Below are positions 19,411 through 27,534 of a stretch of DNA of 64,000 nucleotides, one piece after another (position 1 is the first letter of the stretch; every line of letters starts with the position of its first letter). Location of the stretch: the NCBI GenBank assembly GCA_013416405.1, contig JACCET010000001.1, forward strand, positions 186,001-250,000, read 5' to 3'. A program made the translations under genes and the position numbers. Under the pieces are notes generated by a model. That model was not told where the DNA came from. It did not search any database and saw nothing but the letters and a program-made list of their open reading frames with translations. Source of the DNA: Alcaligenaceae bacterium. GTDB lineage: Bacteria; Pseudomonadota; Gammaproteobacteria; Burkholderiales; Burkholderiaceae_B.

Positions 19411-20439
19411 ATGATTATTGATTGCCATGGCCACTATACGACAGCGCCCAAGGCGCTTGGTGAGTTTCGTGCTTGGCAGCTTGAAACGCTGAAAGCCCCG
19501 GCAGAACGGGGAATGAATCCAGGGGTCGTGATCAGCGACGATGAAATTCGGGAATCTCTCGAGGGCAATCAACTGCGTATTCAGCAAGAACGTGGGGTTG
19601 ACCTTACCCTGTTTTCACCGCGAGCCGGGGGCATGGCCCATCACGTAGGTACAGCCAGCATCAGCGAGGCATGGACGCGTCAGTGCAACGACTTGATATA
19701 TCGTGCGGTAGAACTTTTTCCCGACAGGCTTGTTGGTGTATGCCAGTTACCGCAATCGCCTGGGGTCAGTCCTGGCAATTGCATACCTGAACTGGTGCGA
19801 TGTGTGCAAGAGCTAGGCTTTGTTGGCTGTAATATCAATCCTGATCCGACTGATGGATACTGGACCGATCCACCTCTGACGCATCGCCATTGGTATCCCT
19901 TGTACGAGAAGATGGTTGAGCTTGATGTGCCCGCAATGGTGCACACCAGTTGCTCTTGCAATCCCAACTTTCATTTTACAGGTGCGCATTATCTGAACGG
20001 CGACACGACCGCGTTCATGCAATTTATCGAGTCCGATCTGTTTCATGACTTTCCCACGCTCAAATTCATTATTCCGCATGGAGGTGGGGCAGTACCTTAT
20101 CACTGGGGCCGTTATCGGGGCCTGGCCCAGAATATGGGCCGTCAGCCTCTGGACGTACTGATGCGCAACGTATTTTTCGATACCTGCGTGTATCACCAGC
20201 CAGGTATAGAGTTGCTGCTTGCAGTGATCCCTTCGGAAAACATTCTGTTCGCCTCCGAAATCATCGGTGCGGTCAAAGGAGTGGATCCGCTGACTGGATT
20301 CAATTACGACGATACCAAGCGCTATATCGATGCCGTGGAATGGCTGAAGCCCGAGGTGCGGGACCTAATTATGGGTGGTAATGCCTTGCGCCTTTTCAGC
20401 CGCTTGAGAGCACGACTGCAGGCACAGGGCACGATATAG
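19411..20439 (+). CDS. ligJ: 4-oxalomesaconate hydratase, LigJ-like amidohydrolase
   Basis: Amidohydrolase-fold enzyme of 342 residues that matches LigJ along its length. LigJ hydrates 4-oxalomesaconate to 4-carboxy-4-hydroxy-2-oxoadipate in the protocatechuate 4,5-cleavage and gallate pathways. Zinc ligands are in place: His6 and His8 (MIIDCHGH), His178 (VPAMVHTS); Glu283 in ILFASE aligns with the catalytic Glu known near 284 in LigJ. CQLPQSPGVS and IIPHGGGAVPYHWGR are also typical. No ring-cleavage dioxygenase or aldolase gene is in the window, so the rest of the pathway must be elsewhere. The specific substrate is inferred from similarity. Confidence 0.85.
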   Translation: MIIDCHGHYTTAPKALGEFRAWQLETLKAPAERGMNPGVVISDDEIRESLEGNQLRIQQERGVDLTLFSPRAGGMAHHVGTASISEAWTRQCNDLIYRAVELFPDRLVGVCQLPQSPGVSPGNCIPELVRCVQELGFVGCNINPDPTDGYWTDPPLTHRHWYPLYEKMVELDVPAMVHTSCSCNPNFHFTGAHYLNGDTTAFMQFIESDLFHDFPTLKFIIPHGGGAVPYHWGRYRGLAQNMGRQPLDVLMRNVFFDTCVYHQPGIELLLAVIPSENILFASEIIGAVKGVDPLTGFNYDDTKRYIDAVEWLKPEVRDLIMGGNALRLFSRLRARLQAQGTI

Positions 20440-20454
20440 GCGGCCCCACCAGGT

Positions 20455-21606
20455 TTATTCGGCCTCGCGTATCATGTTGCGCGCGATAACAATCTGTTGG
20501 ATTTGCGTGGTTCCCTCGTAGATGCGGAACAGTCGCACGTCGCGATAGAAGCGTTCAATGCCGTATTCGCTCATGTAGCCGGCTCCGCCAAAAATCTGCA
20601 CTGCGCGGTCGGCGACACGTCCGCACATTTCCGAGGCAAACAGCTTTGCACACGATGCTTCGGTGCTAACCGGCAGTTTGTCGTCGCGGCGGCGGGCGGC
20701 GTCAAGAACCATGCTGCGTGCCGCATAGATTTCGGTCTTGCAATCGGCCAGCATGGCTTGAACCAGTTGGAAATCGGCTATGCGTTGTCCGAATTGCTTG
20801 CGCTGCATGGCGTATGCCAGCGCGTCGGCCAGCATGCGTTCGGCTGCCGCGACACAAACTGCCGCGATATGGATGCGGCCCTTGTCCAGTACTTTCATGG
20901 CGGTTTTGAATCCCTGGCCTTCCTTGTTACCGATCAGGTTGGCGGCCGGCACCCGGCAGTTTTCAAAGATTACATCGCAGGTATGTGCGCCTTGCTGCCC
21001 CATCTTTTTGTCACGTTTGCCGAAACTGATGCCGGGTGTATTTGCATCCACGATGAAGGCGGAGATCCCGCCGGCGCCCTTGATGTCAGGATTGGTGCGC
21101 GCCATCAGGGTAAAGATACCGGCCTGCGGGGCATTTGTGATGAAACGCTTGGTTCCGTTTACCACGTAGTGATCACCATCAAGGACGGCTGTGGTGCGCA
21201 ACGATGCCGCGTCTGAGCCGGCCTCGGGTTCGGTCAAGGCAAATGAAGCAATGAGCTCACCTGTTGCGAGGCGGGGCAGGTACTTTTCCTGCTGTTCCGG
21301 CGTGCCGTCAAACAATATACCCTGAGAACCGATGCCAACTGTAGTACCCAGGAGCGAGCGGAATACCGGTGAGGCACGGCAAAGCTCGAAGACAGTCAGT
21401 ACCTCTTCTTCCATAGTCAGTTCCAGCCCGCCGAACTGTTCGGGAATGGTCAGGCCGAACAGGCCCATATTTTTCATGTCTGTAACGATATCTTCAGGAA
21501 TTTCGTCTGTTTCGGACACCAGTTCTTCGTTAGGAATAAGGCGCTCACGCACAAAGCGGGCAACAGTATCGAGCAGGCCGTTCAGTGTTTCTTGGTCTCG
21601 GATCAT
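20455..21606 (-). CDS. Acyl-CoA dehydrogenase
   Basis: FAD-dependent acyl-CoA dehydrogenase of the short/medium-chain class, 383 residues. Seen: FALTEPEAGSDAASLRTTA (flavin and substrate region), the central beta-domain, and the C-terminal RIYEGTTQIQQIVIARNMI with Glu of YEGT as the likely catalytic base. ATG 21606 is chosen over an upstream start at 21663, which would add 19 unlike residues. It is divergent from marR and convergent with the ligJ-like gene. The acyl substrate cannot be told. Confidence 0.93.
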   Translation of the reverse strand: MIRDQETLNGLLDTVARFVRERLIPNEELVSETDEIPEDIVTDMKNMGLFGLTIPEQFGGLELTMEEEVLTVFELCRASPVFRSLLGTTVGIGSQGILFDGTPEQQEKYLPRLATGELIASFALTEPEAGSDAASLRTTAVLDGDHYVVNGTKRFITNAPQAGIFTLMARTNPDIKGAGGISAFIVDANTPGISFGKRDKKMGQQGAHTCDVIFENCRVPAANLIGNKEGQGFKTAMKVLDKGRIHIAAVCVAAAERMLADALAYAMQRKQFGQRIADFQLVQAMLADCKTEIYAARSMVLDAARRRDDKLPVSTEASCAKLFASEMCGRVADRAVQIFGGAGYMSEYGIERFYRDVRLFRIYEGTTQIQQIVIARNMIREAE

Positions 21607-21727
21607 GGTGGTATCTTGCAGTAAAAAGGTATGGTGACATATTGAGCCGGTATTATCGCCCATGCACTCAATGAGTTAGGTCGCTCTGAGTTATTGCGTC
21701 CGATTGCCCGGCATTACGTGATTTCAC

Positions 21728-21756
21728 TTGCTATAGGGGTAAACCCGTATTAAAAT
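21728..21756 (+). promoter_or_regulatory. marR promoter with palindrome in the spacer
   Basis: -35 TTGCTA (21728-21733), 17-base spacer, -10 TAAAAT (21751-21756). The spacer holds the imperfect palindrome ATAGGGGTAAACCCGTAT (21733-21750). The expected start site is 21763-21764, which coincides with the ATG at 21764, so the mRNA would be leaderless. The palindrome is a natural site for autorepression by the MarR protein. Confidence 0.7.
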
Positions 21757-21763
21757 GCTTGGC

Positions 21764-22243
21764 ATGCAAACTAATTCCCAACTTGAGTCACCAGACGCGC
21801 CTGACACCCATCAGGCGCGTTCGCGATTTGGCTTGCTGCTGGGCAGTGTATACAGGCAGTGGCGCCGTCAGGTGGATTTGAGCTTCAAGGACTTAGGCTT
21901 ATCCGATGCGACGCGCATGCCTTTATTGGTGCTGCATGCACACCCTGCACCCTTGCGCCAGAAAGACCTGGCTGACGCCTTGTATCTGGATACGTCTTCC
22001 TTGGTGCGCGTGCTGACCCAACTGCGCAAGGCGCAACTGGTCGACTGGTCCAGCGACCCGAACGACAGGCGTGCCAAATGCATAGTGCTGACGGCTGCCG
22101 GACGCGAAGTGGCCACCTTGATTTTGGCCAAGAGCATGCAAATCGAACAAGACATCTTGGCCGGACTTGTGCCGCAGGAGCTGGAAGTCACCCGACGAGT
22201 CCTGGAAACGGTTTCACGGCGCTTTGATGCGTCGGCAAATTAA
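21764..22243 (+). CDS. MarR-family transcriptional regulator
   Basis: Winged-helix dimeric repressor, 159 residues; the core is VDLSFKDLGLSDATRMPLLV, LRQKDLADALYLDTSSLVRV and the wing DPNDRRAKCIVLTAAGRE. ATG 21764 is preferred to ATG 21755 because the latter overlaps the -10 box of the only good promoter. It is divergent from the acyl-CoA dehydrogenase and 79 bases upstream of an MFS exporter gene, a common repressor-efflux arrangement. Confidence 0.88.
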   Translation: MQTNSQLESPDAPDTHQARSRFGLLLGSVYRQWRRQVDLSFKDLGLSDATRMPLLVLHAHPAPLRQKDLADALYLDTSSLVRVLTQLRKAQLVDWSSDPNDRRAKCIVLTAAGREVATLILAKSMQIEQDILAGLVPQELEVTRRVLETVSRRFDASAN

Positions 22244-22322
22244 CAAATGAGAATTTAATAAGCCTGGCTTCGTTCCATGTGCTGCCATCCATTAACCCTG
22301 TATCACAAACATATTGTTCAAA

Positions 22323-23528
22323 ATGAAATTGAAAGGATCGCCCTATTTATGGGTGAGTTTTGCCATGATAGTCGGCGTGATGAGCATTGCACTCATCAGC
22401 CCCTTGTACGGCCTTTACAAAGAGGCATGGCAGCTGCAGACCAGCGATATTTCGTTTGTGTACGTCATTTATATGGTGGGTGCATTATGCGGCTTGTTGT
22501 TCTTTGGAAGCCTGCCTGACCGTGTGGGTTTCCGCCCCATGATGCAATGCGGCGTGGTGCTGGCCTTGCTGGGCACAGTCATCAGCATGATTGCGTGGGA
22601 CATGGCCAGTCTGAGCATAGGCCGTTTTGTCGTGGGTCTGGCCTCCAGCATGCTGACCACGAGCGCTACCTTGGGTTTAGCCAAACTATCTCCGTCGGGC
22701 AATATGCAACGCGTGGCGATGATGACGGGATTTCTGATGGCCTTTGGTTTTGGCCTGGGTCCTTTGGTGGGCGGCATCATCGGGCAATTGGCGCCCGCCC
22801 CGTTGGTGGTGACGTATATTCCGACTCTGGTGCTGGGCATTCTGGGCTTGTTGGCACTCATGCGCCTGAAGTTGCCCAAAGGTGCAATGCCGACCGGGAG
22901 AGCTCCTCTGAACTGGCGTGACGCCTTGCCAAGGCTGACCTGGCCGCAGTCCAACACATCGTGGGCCTTTGTACTGACCTGCTGTCTGCCTTTTCTGGCA
23001 TTCGGAGGATTCGGCCTGTACGCGTCCATGGCCCCCTTGTTCCTGGACCAATTGGTGCCCTGGCATGGGCCGGTAGTCAGCGGCACGGCCATTGCATTGA
23101 TATTGTTCACCTCCGCAGCCGTCCAGGTGCTGGCCGGGCGCATGCCGATTCATTGGTGCGGCACCATAGGATTGATCAGCCTGGCCTTGAGCAATGCCTT
23201 CCTGGTGGTCAACCTATGGGCCAGTTCCGCCATTTTGTTTGGTGCCGGTGTGTTGTTCACTGCGATAGGCCACGGCGCCTGCATGCTTGCTGGTATGAGC
23301 ATGGTCAATCGTCTTGCCACGGCCAGCACGCGTTCGGGGCTGCTGGCCACTTATTTGGTCATAGGCTATATCGGCAGCATGATGCCTATGATGGGCATGG
23401 GCTGGATTGCTGATCACTGGGGTATGGACATCGCCATACGCGCGTTTGCCGCCATGGTCATCGTGCTGGCCGTGCCCGCCGCAGTGCTGTTCCAGCGCCA
23501 TCCCCGTATGCAGCCAGTAGCTTCATAA
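22323..23528 (+). CDS. MFS transporter
   Basis: Major facilitator protein, 401 residues with 12 predicted membrane segments. Seen is the loop 2-3 motif FGSLPDRVGFRPMM (GxLaDrxGrkxxl pattern) and a second at the domain midpoint is weak. ATG 22323 is used; a TTG at 22314 adds three residues. No good ribosome-binding site is visible. The marR gene upstream suggests drug, detergent or aromatic acid export, but the substrate is unknown. Confidence 0.88.
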   Translation: MKLKGSPYLWVSFAMIVGVMSIALISPLYGLYKEAWQLQTSDISFVYVIYMVGALCGLLFFGSLPDRVGFRPMMQCGVVLALLGTVISMIAWDMASLSIGRFVVGLASSMLTTSATLGLAKLSPSGNMQRVAMMTGFLMAFGFGLGPLVGGIIGQLAPAPLVVTYIPTLVLGILGLLALMRLKLPKGAMPTGRAPLNWRDALPRLTWPQSNTSWAFVLTCCLPFLAFGGFGLYASMAPLFLDQLVPWHGPVVSGTAIALILFTSAAVQVLAGRMPIHWCGTIGLISLALSNAFLVVNLWASSAILFGAGVLFTAIGHGACMLAGMSMVNRLATASTRSGLLATYLVIGYIGSMMPMMGMGWIADHWGMDIAIRAFAAMVIVLAVPAAVLFQRHPRMQPVAS

Positions 23529-23646
23529 CCCAATCGTCTGGAGGAAGGGCGTTGACTGACTCCAGGCACGCTAAATGCTTGGTCTTGCGGTTACCGCGCA
23601 GCGCATCATGACGCATGTGCATCATGCAGGAATGGGAGGCAGTGGA

Positions 23647-23850
23647 TTGAGTAAAAATACTTTTGACTACAAGGGCCGTGTCATAGAGGTCGTGTCTATT
23701 GAATTGGTTGGCCAACAAGGCCACGGCTTTGGACTCAAGATCGACGGTGCCACAATCAATCGAAGTGGCTATGATCCGTTGAAATCCAATGAGGCGGCAA
23801 TTGCCGAAGGGGTGCGTTGGGCGAAAGACTATATCGACTCGTTACCGTAA
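23647..23850 (+). CDS. Small hypothetical protein, 67 aa
   Basis: Not a named family. The start is TTG 23647, because GGGAGG at 23634-23639 is seven bases ahead of it; upstream ATGs at 23575 and 23608 have no such site. The protein is MSKNTFDYKGRVIEVVSIEL followed by a Gly-rich strand region and a C-terminal helix ending WAKDYIDSLP. It looks like a compact beta-sheet plus helix domain. The hemerythrin-like gene follows after 29 bases. Confidence 0.65.
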   Translation: MSKNTFDYKGRVIEVVSIELVGQQGHGFGLKIDGATINRSGYDPLKSNEAAIAEGVRWAKDYIDSLP

Positions 23851-23879
23851 ACTGTTGCCAGTTGCAAAAGGAGAAAGCC

Positions 23880-24335
23880 ATGAGAACGATTTACGACGCA
23901 TTGCGCGAGAGTCACGAAATCCAAAGGTCCCTTTGCCGGCGCCTGCTGCTCGCAAAACCAGAGGCCGGAAAACGAGAAATCATCTTGAACGAGTTACGCA
24001 TTGAACTGGCCGCACATGCCGCGTCCGAAGAAAGGTTCCTGTATGCGCCGATCCTGATGGATGACATGGGTCTGGACCCCTCGAGGCATGCGCTGTCCGA
24101 GCATCACGAAATTGACGAGTGTGTCGAGGAATTGGCGCAGGCTTCGTACGAAGGGGGCAGTTGGCTCGCAACGGCTAAAGAACTCTCACGCATCGTTCGT
24201 CATCATCTGAAAGAGGAAGAGACGAAATTTTTTCAGGTTTCCGGGAAGATTCTTACCGAGACTCAGAAATCGAAGTTGGCGACCCGGTATGACAAAGACT
24301 ATCAACGCATGAAAAAGGTTTTGGCCGCCAAGTGA
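23880..24335 (+). CDS. Hemerythrin HHE cation-binding domain protein
   Basis: Four-helix protein, 151 residues, with His/Glu placed as in bacterial HHE-domain proteins: SHEIQ (helix 1), AAHAASEERF (helix 2), SEHHEIDECVEE (helix 3) and RHHLKEEETKFF (helix 4). Such proteins bind a di-iron centre and act in oxygen, nitric oxide or iron handling. AAGGAG at 23867-23872 precedes ATG 23880. It sits in a group of small unknown genes that may be stress induced. Confidence 0.88.
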   Translation: MRTIYDALRESHEIQRSLCRRLLLAKPEAGKREIILNELRIELAAHAASEERFLYAPILMDDMGLDPSRHALSEHHEIDECVEELAQASYEGGSWLATAKELSRIVRHHLKEEETKFFQVSGKILTETQKSKLATRYDKDYQRMKKVLAAK

Positions 24336-24424
24336 TTTTTTGTTGGTGTTGGCCTGCAGTTCAGAGCACAAGGAAGTAGTCGGCCACAGGCGTCGTCACG
24401 CACGCACTATGACCAGATCAAGCT

Positions 24425-24697
24425 TTACCGATCAGCGGCTGGTGTCTGCTGTGATTGCGATTCGGCCTCGATGACGGTCTGTCGCGCCTCTTCGTGCCTA
24501 TCGTGCAGTGCCAGATATTTCTCCTGGGATCCATCAAGGCGATCAGCAGTACCGCTGAAGGACTCATCAAGATATTTCTGATACCAGACCGACTCGTCGA
24601 TCGTCATGCCCACGAATACTTCGTTGTCATCCTTGTCTGTCGACAGGGCTCGGATTTCCAAAAGATACGCCCGTGCTCCGGGCTGAAATTCCAACAT
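24425..24697 (-). CDS. Hypothetical protein, 90 aa
   Basis: Unknown soluble protein, MLEFQPGARAYLLEIRALST at the N-terminus and a charged C-terminal helix rich in Glu, Arg and Gln. GGAG lies five bases before ATG 24697; an upstream start at 24757 is less likely. Adjacent to another minus-strand hypothetical, with an 87-base gap, so the two may be cotranscribed. Confidence 0.6.
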   Translation of the reverse strand: MLEFQPGARAYLLEIRALSTDKDDNEVFVGMTIDESVWYQKYLDESFSGTADRLDGSQEKYLALHDRHEEARQTVIEAESQSQQTPAADR

Positions 24698-24784
24698 AAG
24701 GCTCCTTGAATAAGGCTTCATTGTAGCGGGTGTTGAAAAGGCACCGCTCAAAGCCATGCGACGGTCCAGCCAGTGTGTTTTCCA

Positions 24785-25300
24785 TCAACCCGGTCGTGTG
24801 AAGCCATTGGCGATCCAGTCGGTCGCGCTCTGGCGGGTGAGCTTGAAACCCGGCGAAACGCGAACCCGTGCCAGCTCTTCGCCCAATTCATCGTGGGCGC
24901 TCAGTTCCGCATACGGCTCGTATTCGTCGGGGACAATATCCAGTGCTACGCGCAGCCGACCGGAATGGGAATCAATGATCAGATTCTTGTGCAACAGGGC
25001 GTGCAACTGTTGCTCGTGTCTGCGTCGCACCTCGGATGCTGTTTTCACCAATGTAATGAAAGCCGGTGAGTCGAGAGGCTTGGGGTTCTTCTTGTCGCGT
25101 CCCATGGTCCAGGGACCAACCAAAGCTGGCTCATCCTCTCCGTCCAGGATCATTTCGACGGCCCAACCGTCGTCGTCACCATTCTTGATGATGCGGGCGG
25201 TCCAGCCATCGTCGCGCCATAATTGGGACTCATGGATTTTGGTGGTGGTCTCGGGATCCACGTCGACGTCGTGGGGTGGGGCCAAAGAAAGTTCATTCAC
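24785..25300 (-). CDS. Hypothetical protein, 171 aa
   Basis: Unknown soluble, acidic protein of 171 residues with no signal peptide or metal motif. Features: DDGWTARIIKNGDDDGWAVE, which reads as beta strands, and a central segment KNPKPLDSPAFITLVKTASE. The start is GTG 25300, without a clear ribosome-binding site. The opposite strand has a longer open frame that is Ser-rich and unlike a protein. Likely a genuine conserved hypothetical of Alcaligenaceae. Confidence 0.7.
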   Translation of the reverse strand: MNELSLAPPHDVDVDPETTTKIHESQLWRDDGWTARIIKNGDDDGWAVEMILDGEDEPALVGPWTMGRDKKNPKPLDSPAFITLVKTASEVRRRHEQQLHALLHKNLIIDSHSGRLRVALDIVPDEYEPYAELSAHDELGEELARVRVSPGFKLTRQSATDWIANGFTRPG

Positions 25301-25499
25301 TGCGAGAGGGCCTGTTGAGTTGTTGGTTCACGGTGGGTCTTGCTGCAAGCGGTGCGCGACCGATATAACGCATGCATGCGCCTGCCCCATGGTAGCCCAT
25401 CTATAAGCTGCCGGCCTTCAACCCGGCAGCCCAGGCACGCAGCTTGCTTGATATATGTGAAGGCGCGTAGTTGCGCTTAATAACCTTACAGGTGCACTT

Positions 25500-25685
25500 A
25501 TGAGTAAGCAGAAAGACGCTAGCCAACCGCCGACGAAGACCGAGGTTTCGTCACCGAAACCCGACACGCGTCCCAATATCTCGACAGCTGATGATGTCAA
25601 TGTGGACGAAGACAATGCCGTGATCGAAGAGGGCGCGGGCGCAGTACCTTTGAGCATGCGCTTGCATGCAGCAAAGATGTTATAA
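25500..25685 (+). CDS. Small acidic hypothetical protein, 61 aa
   Basis: 61 residues, Pro/Thr/Ser-rich at the start and acidic in the middle (DDVNVDEDNAVIEEGAGAVP), probably disordered. ACAGG lies eight bases before ATG 25500. A longer frame on the other strand covers it but has poor composition. No function can be given. Confidence 0.5.
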   Translation: MSKQKDASQPPTKTEVSSPKPDTRPNISTADDVNVDEDNAVIEEGAGAVPLSMRLHAAKML

Positions 25686-25848
25686 GATCCAACCCAATCG
25701 CAACGGTTGCTGTGGTTGCGGCCCTTGCCTATCTGTGTGGGCGGTTGAAAAGATAGCGGTGACACCTTTTGAGCGCTGATCGGCCACGCAGCCGTAAGGG
25801 GGCGTGAATATTACGTTTTCGTGACCTACCCGCAGGTTTTCCGCAGGG

Positions 25849-25871
25849 TTATTCACAGGATCGGTGGATAA
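25849..25871. promoter_or_regulatory. Two inverted DnaA-box-like sites
   Basis: TTATTCACA (25849-25857) is an exact match to the TTATnCACA DnaA box, and GGTGGATAA (25863-25871) is the reverse complement of a one-mismatch box. They form an inverted repeat five bases apart, about 30 bases before the lipocalin gene. No origin genes are near, so a regulatory or titration role, or chance, is more likely. Confidence 0.45.
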
Positions 25872-25901
25872 GTTTGGCCTGCCTCCTCCGGGGGGCCCAA
25901 C

Positions 25902-26453
25902 ATGAGGCTTTCAATGAAAACAATGCTCGTCATACCGCTGCTGGCTGTGCTGGCCAGTTGTGCTGCGTCAAATCCAGGCTTGTCGACGCAGGCCGACGTT
26001 GACTTGGTCAAATATGCAGGCACCTGGTACGAGCAAGCGCGCTTGCCGAATCGCTTTCAAAAGGAGTGCGTTGGCGATGTAAGAGCGGATTACGTGCTTC
26101 AGCCTGACAAAACCATCAGTGTCACAAACCAGTGCCGCCTTCAGGATGGCAATATCAAGGTGGCCAAGGCCAAGGGCCGTCTCTCCACAGCCGCTCAGCC
26201 GCTTGATCCGGCAAAGCTGGAAGTAAGGTTCGCGCCTGCCTGGACGTCATGGTTACCCATGGTTTGGGGTGATTACTGGATACTTAAGCTTGAGGGCGAC
26301 TATCGGTATTCCCTCGTAGGAACGCCAGATCGGGAATACCTATGGGTACTCTCACGTGAACCACACGCCGACAAGGCGGTTGTTGACGAGCTGTTGTCTT
26401 ACGCGGGTACTCTAGGATTTCCGGTGGCTGGCGTGAAGAGGGCGACGAACTGA
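25902..26453 (+). CDS. blc: Lipocalin family lipoprotein Blc
   Basis: Outer-membrane bacterial lipocalin, 183 residues. Lipobox LASC with Cys20, lipocalin motif AGTWYEQARLPNRFQ at residues 39-53, the second conserved ADYVLQPDKTISVTNQC and the late DREYLWVLSR. Known members bind fatty acids or lysophospholipids and are often induced in stationary phase or envelope stress. Start ATG 25902; an internal ATG at 25914 is also possible. Preceded by a pair of DnaA-box-like sites. Confidence 0.93.
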   Translation: MRLSMKTMLVIPLLAVLASCAASNPGLSTQADVDLVKYAGTWYEQARLPNRFQKECVGDVRADYVLQPDKTISVTNQCRLQDGNIKVAKAKGRLSTAAQPLDPAKLEVRFAPAWTSWLPMVWGDYWILKLEGDYRYSLVGTPDREYLWVLSREPHADKAVVDELLSYAGTLGFPVAGVKRATN

Positions 26454-26542
26454 CAGGGACGCGTATCCTCAATTTGGGGCGCTCACCTTGATCAGGCGAA
26501 AGTAAGTAGAGCTTTATCGGTATCGCTACAAAATATTTGCAA

Positions 26543-26575
26543 AGTATACGAAATGATAATTAATTCACGTATACT
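26543..26575. promoter_or_regulatory. Operator-like inverted repeat with TATACG half-sites
   Basis: AGTATACG (26543-26550) and CGTATACT (26568-26575), perfect 8-bp arms with a 17-base AT-rich spacer, 30 bases before a small gene. TATACT at 26570-26575 can serve as a -10. The half-sites resemble those of the palindrome before pyrB. Confidence 0.5.
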
Positions 26576-26605
26576 AATCTTCCAGACACAGCTCGGGAGG
26601 CAGAT

Positions 26606-26848
26606 ATGGAGCAAAAAGATCCTTTCTACAATCGCAATGGCGTATACGAGGCAGGTCCATTTGCGGGGCAGCGGGTTGGCCACCCATATAACGCGGTCTT
26701 GGCCCGATTCAGACAGCTTGGTTTAAGCCTCCCCGATCGACAGATAGACGAGACGGCGCATGAATATATAGCGCGCCTGGACCGTACTTATAAGGCAGTG
26801 CTCACGGACATTGTTGGCAACTTGCCAACCCAAGGGCTAAGCAGGTAG
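26606..26848 (+). CDS. Hypothetical protein, 80 aa
   Basis: Unknown soluble protein, MEQKDPFYNRNGVYEAGPFA at the N-terminus and a helical C-terminal half (TAHEYIARLDRTYKAVLTDI). GGGAGG at 26595-26600 precedes ATG 26606, so translation is well supported. An operator-like inverted repeat lies just upstream, suggesting regulated expression. Confidence 0.65.
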   Translation: MEQKDPFYNRNGVYEAGPFAGQRVGHPYNAVLARFRQLGLSLPDRQIDETAHEYIARLDRTYKAVLTDIVGNLPTQGLSR

Positions 26849-27225
26849 CCCCGGCATTCTCATTGGCCGCACTGCTCGCTTGCACCCTGATGGGTTTGAA
26901 ACAGGGCGGATAGCAAAAAAGTGCCCGCGATGCGGGGCAGGAGTCTACGGGTTATTCCTTTTCAGGTACACATCATGTGATAGCGCCGCCTATCAATTTC
27001 GCCTCGACGGAAGGCGAAATTGGATTTTGCGTAAGTCCGGCGCTCCAAAAATGTTGTATCTGCTCTTGGGTGAATCGCCCATCCTCCGACATATCAAGGA
27101 TTGCGGAAATTTCACCGGACTTGCTGGGAACCCAACCCAACCCCCAAGAGGTGAACCATGCGTGACTCAATAACAGGGGCGGGGATGGACATTTCAGCCT
27201 TGCGTCATCTGATGCATAGCCGCTA
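26849..27225. other. Region without a convincing gene
   Basis: Short frames exist on both strands. The best is a 65-residue minus-strand frame (26973-27170, TTG start, no ribosome-binding site) with a natural-looking sequence around ISAILDMSEDGRFTQEQIQH; a 62-residue plus-strand frame covers the same bases. An ATG at 27158 on the plus strand has AGAGGTG before it but opens a Ser-rich frame. Possibly gene remnants. Confidence 0.4.
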
Positions 27226-27534
27226 TCAGCCGAGACCTGAATCCGAGTCCGGCAGAAAGCCTACCGGCATACCTTCTCCCACATCCAGCACCGCAACTAT
27301 GAGCTCGGGCCGAACGGCTACCGACACGGGTGGGTCATCATCTCTTAGCACCAGTCGAACCAGGCCATACGCCGTGGCCTCAACCTTTGTGCACTTTACC
27401 TGCAGCAGTTCCTGGCGCTCTAGTGTTCTCGGGTGGTGGGTCAGCGGGTTTTCCGGCAGCAACTGCGCTGCGGCCAGAAGCAAACGCTTCGACACTATTT
27501 CCGGGTGAAGTATGACAAGACTTTCCAAGCGCAT
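27226..27534 (-). CDS. Hypothetical protein, 102 aa
   Basis: Not recognised. AAAGGA lies seven bases before ATG 27534. The 102 residues start MRLESLVILHPEIVSKRLLL and end in a strand-rich stretch (VSVAVRPELIVAVLDVGEG). The composition is more natural than the overlapping plus-strand frame, which is Ser/Thr-rich. It lies downstream of a tRNA on the same strand, the usual landing zone of foreign DNA. Confidence 0.5.
   Translation of the reverse strand: MRLESLVILHPEIVSKRLLLAAAQLLPENPLTHHPRTLERQELLQVKCTKVEATAYGLVRLVLRDDDPPVSVAVRPELIVAVLDVGEGMPVGFLPDSDSGLG

Noticed and set aside
24756-25406. Plus-strand frame of 216 codons opposite the 171-aa hypothetical gene
   Set aside because: Very Ser-rich, no domain pattern and no ribosome-binding site; it is the antisense image of the minus-strand gene.
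25849-25871. Replication origin
   Set aside because: Only two DnaA-like boxes, no AT-rich unwinding region and no dnaA, dnaN, gidA or parAB nearby.
27158-27508. Plus-strand frame of 116 codons with a fair ribosome-binding site
   Set aside because: Ser/Thr/Arg-rich, low-complexity; the minus-strand frame over the same bases looks more like a protein. Kept only as a doubt.
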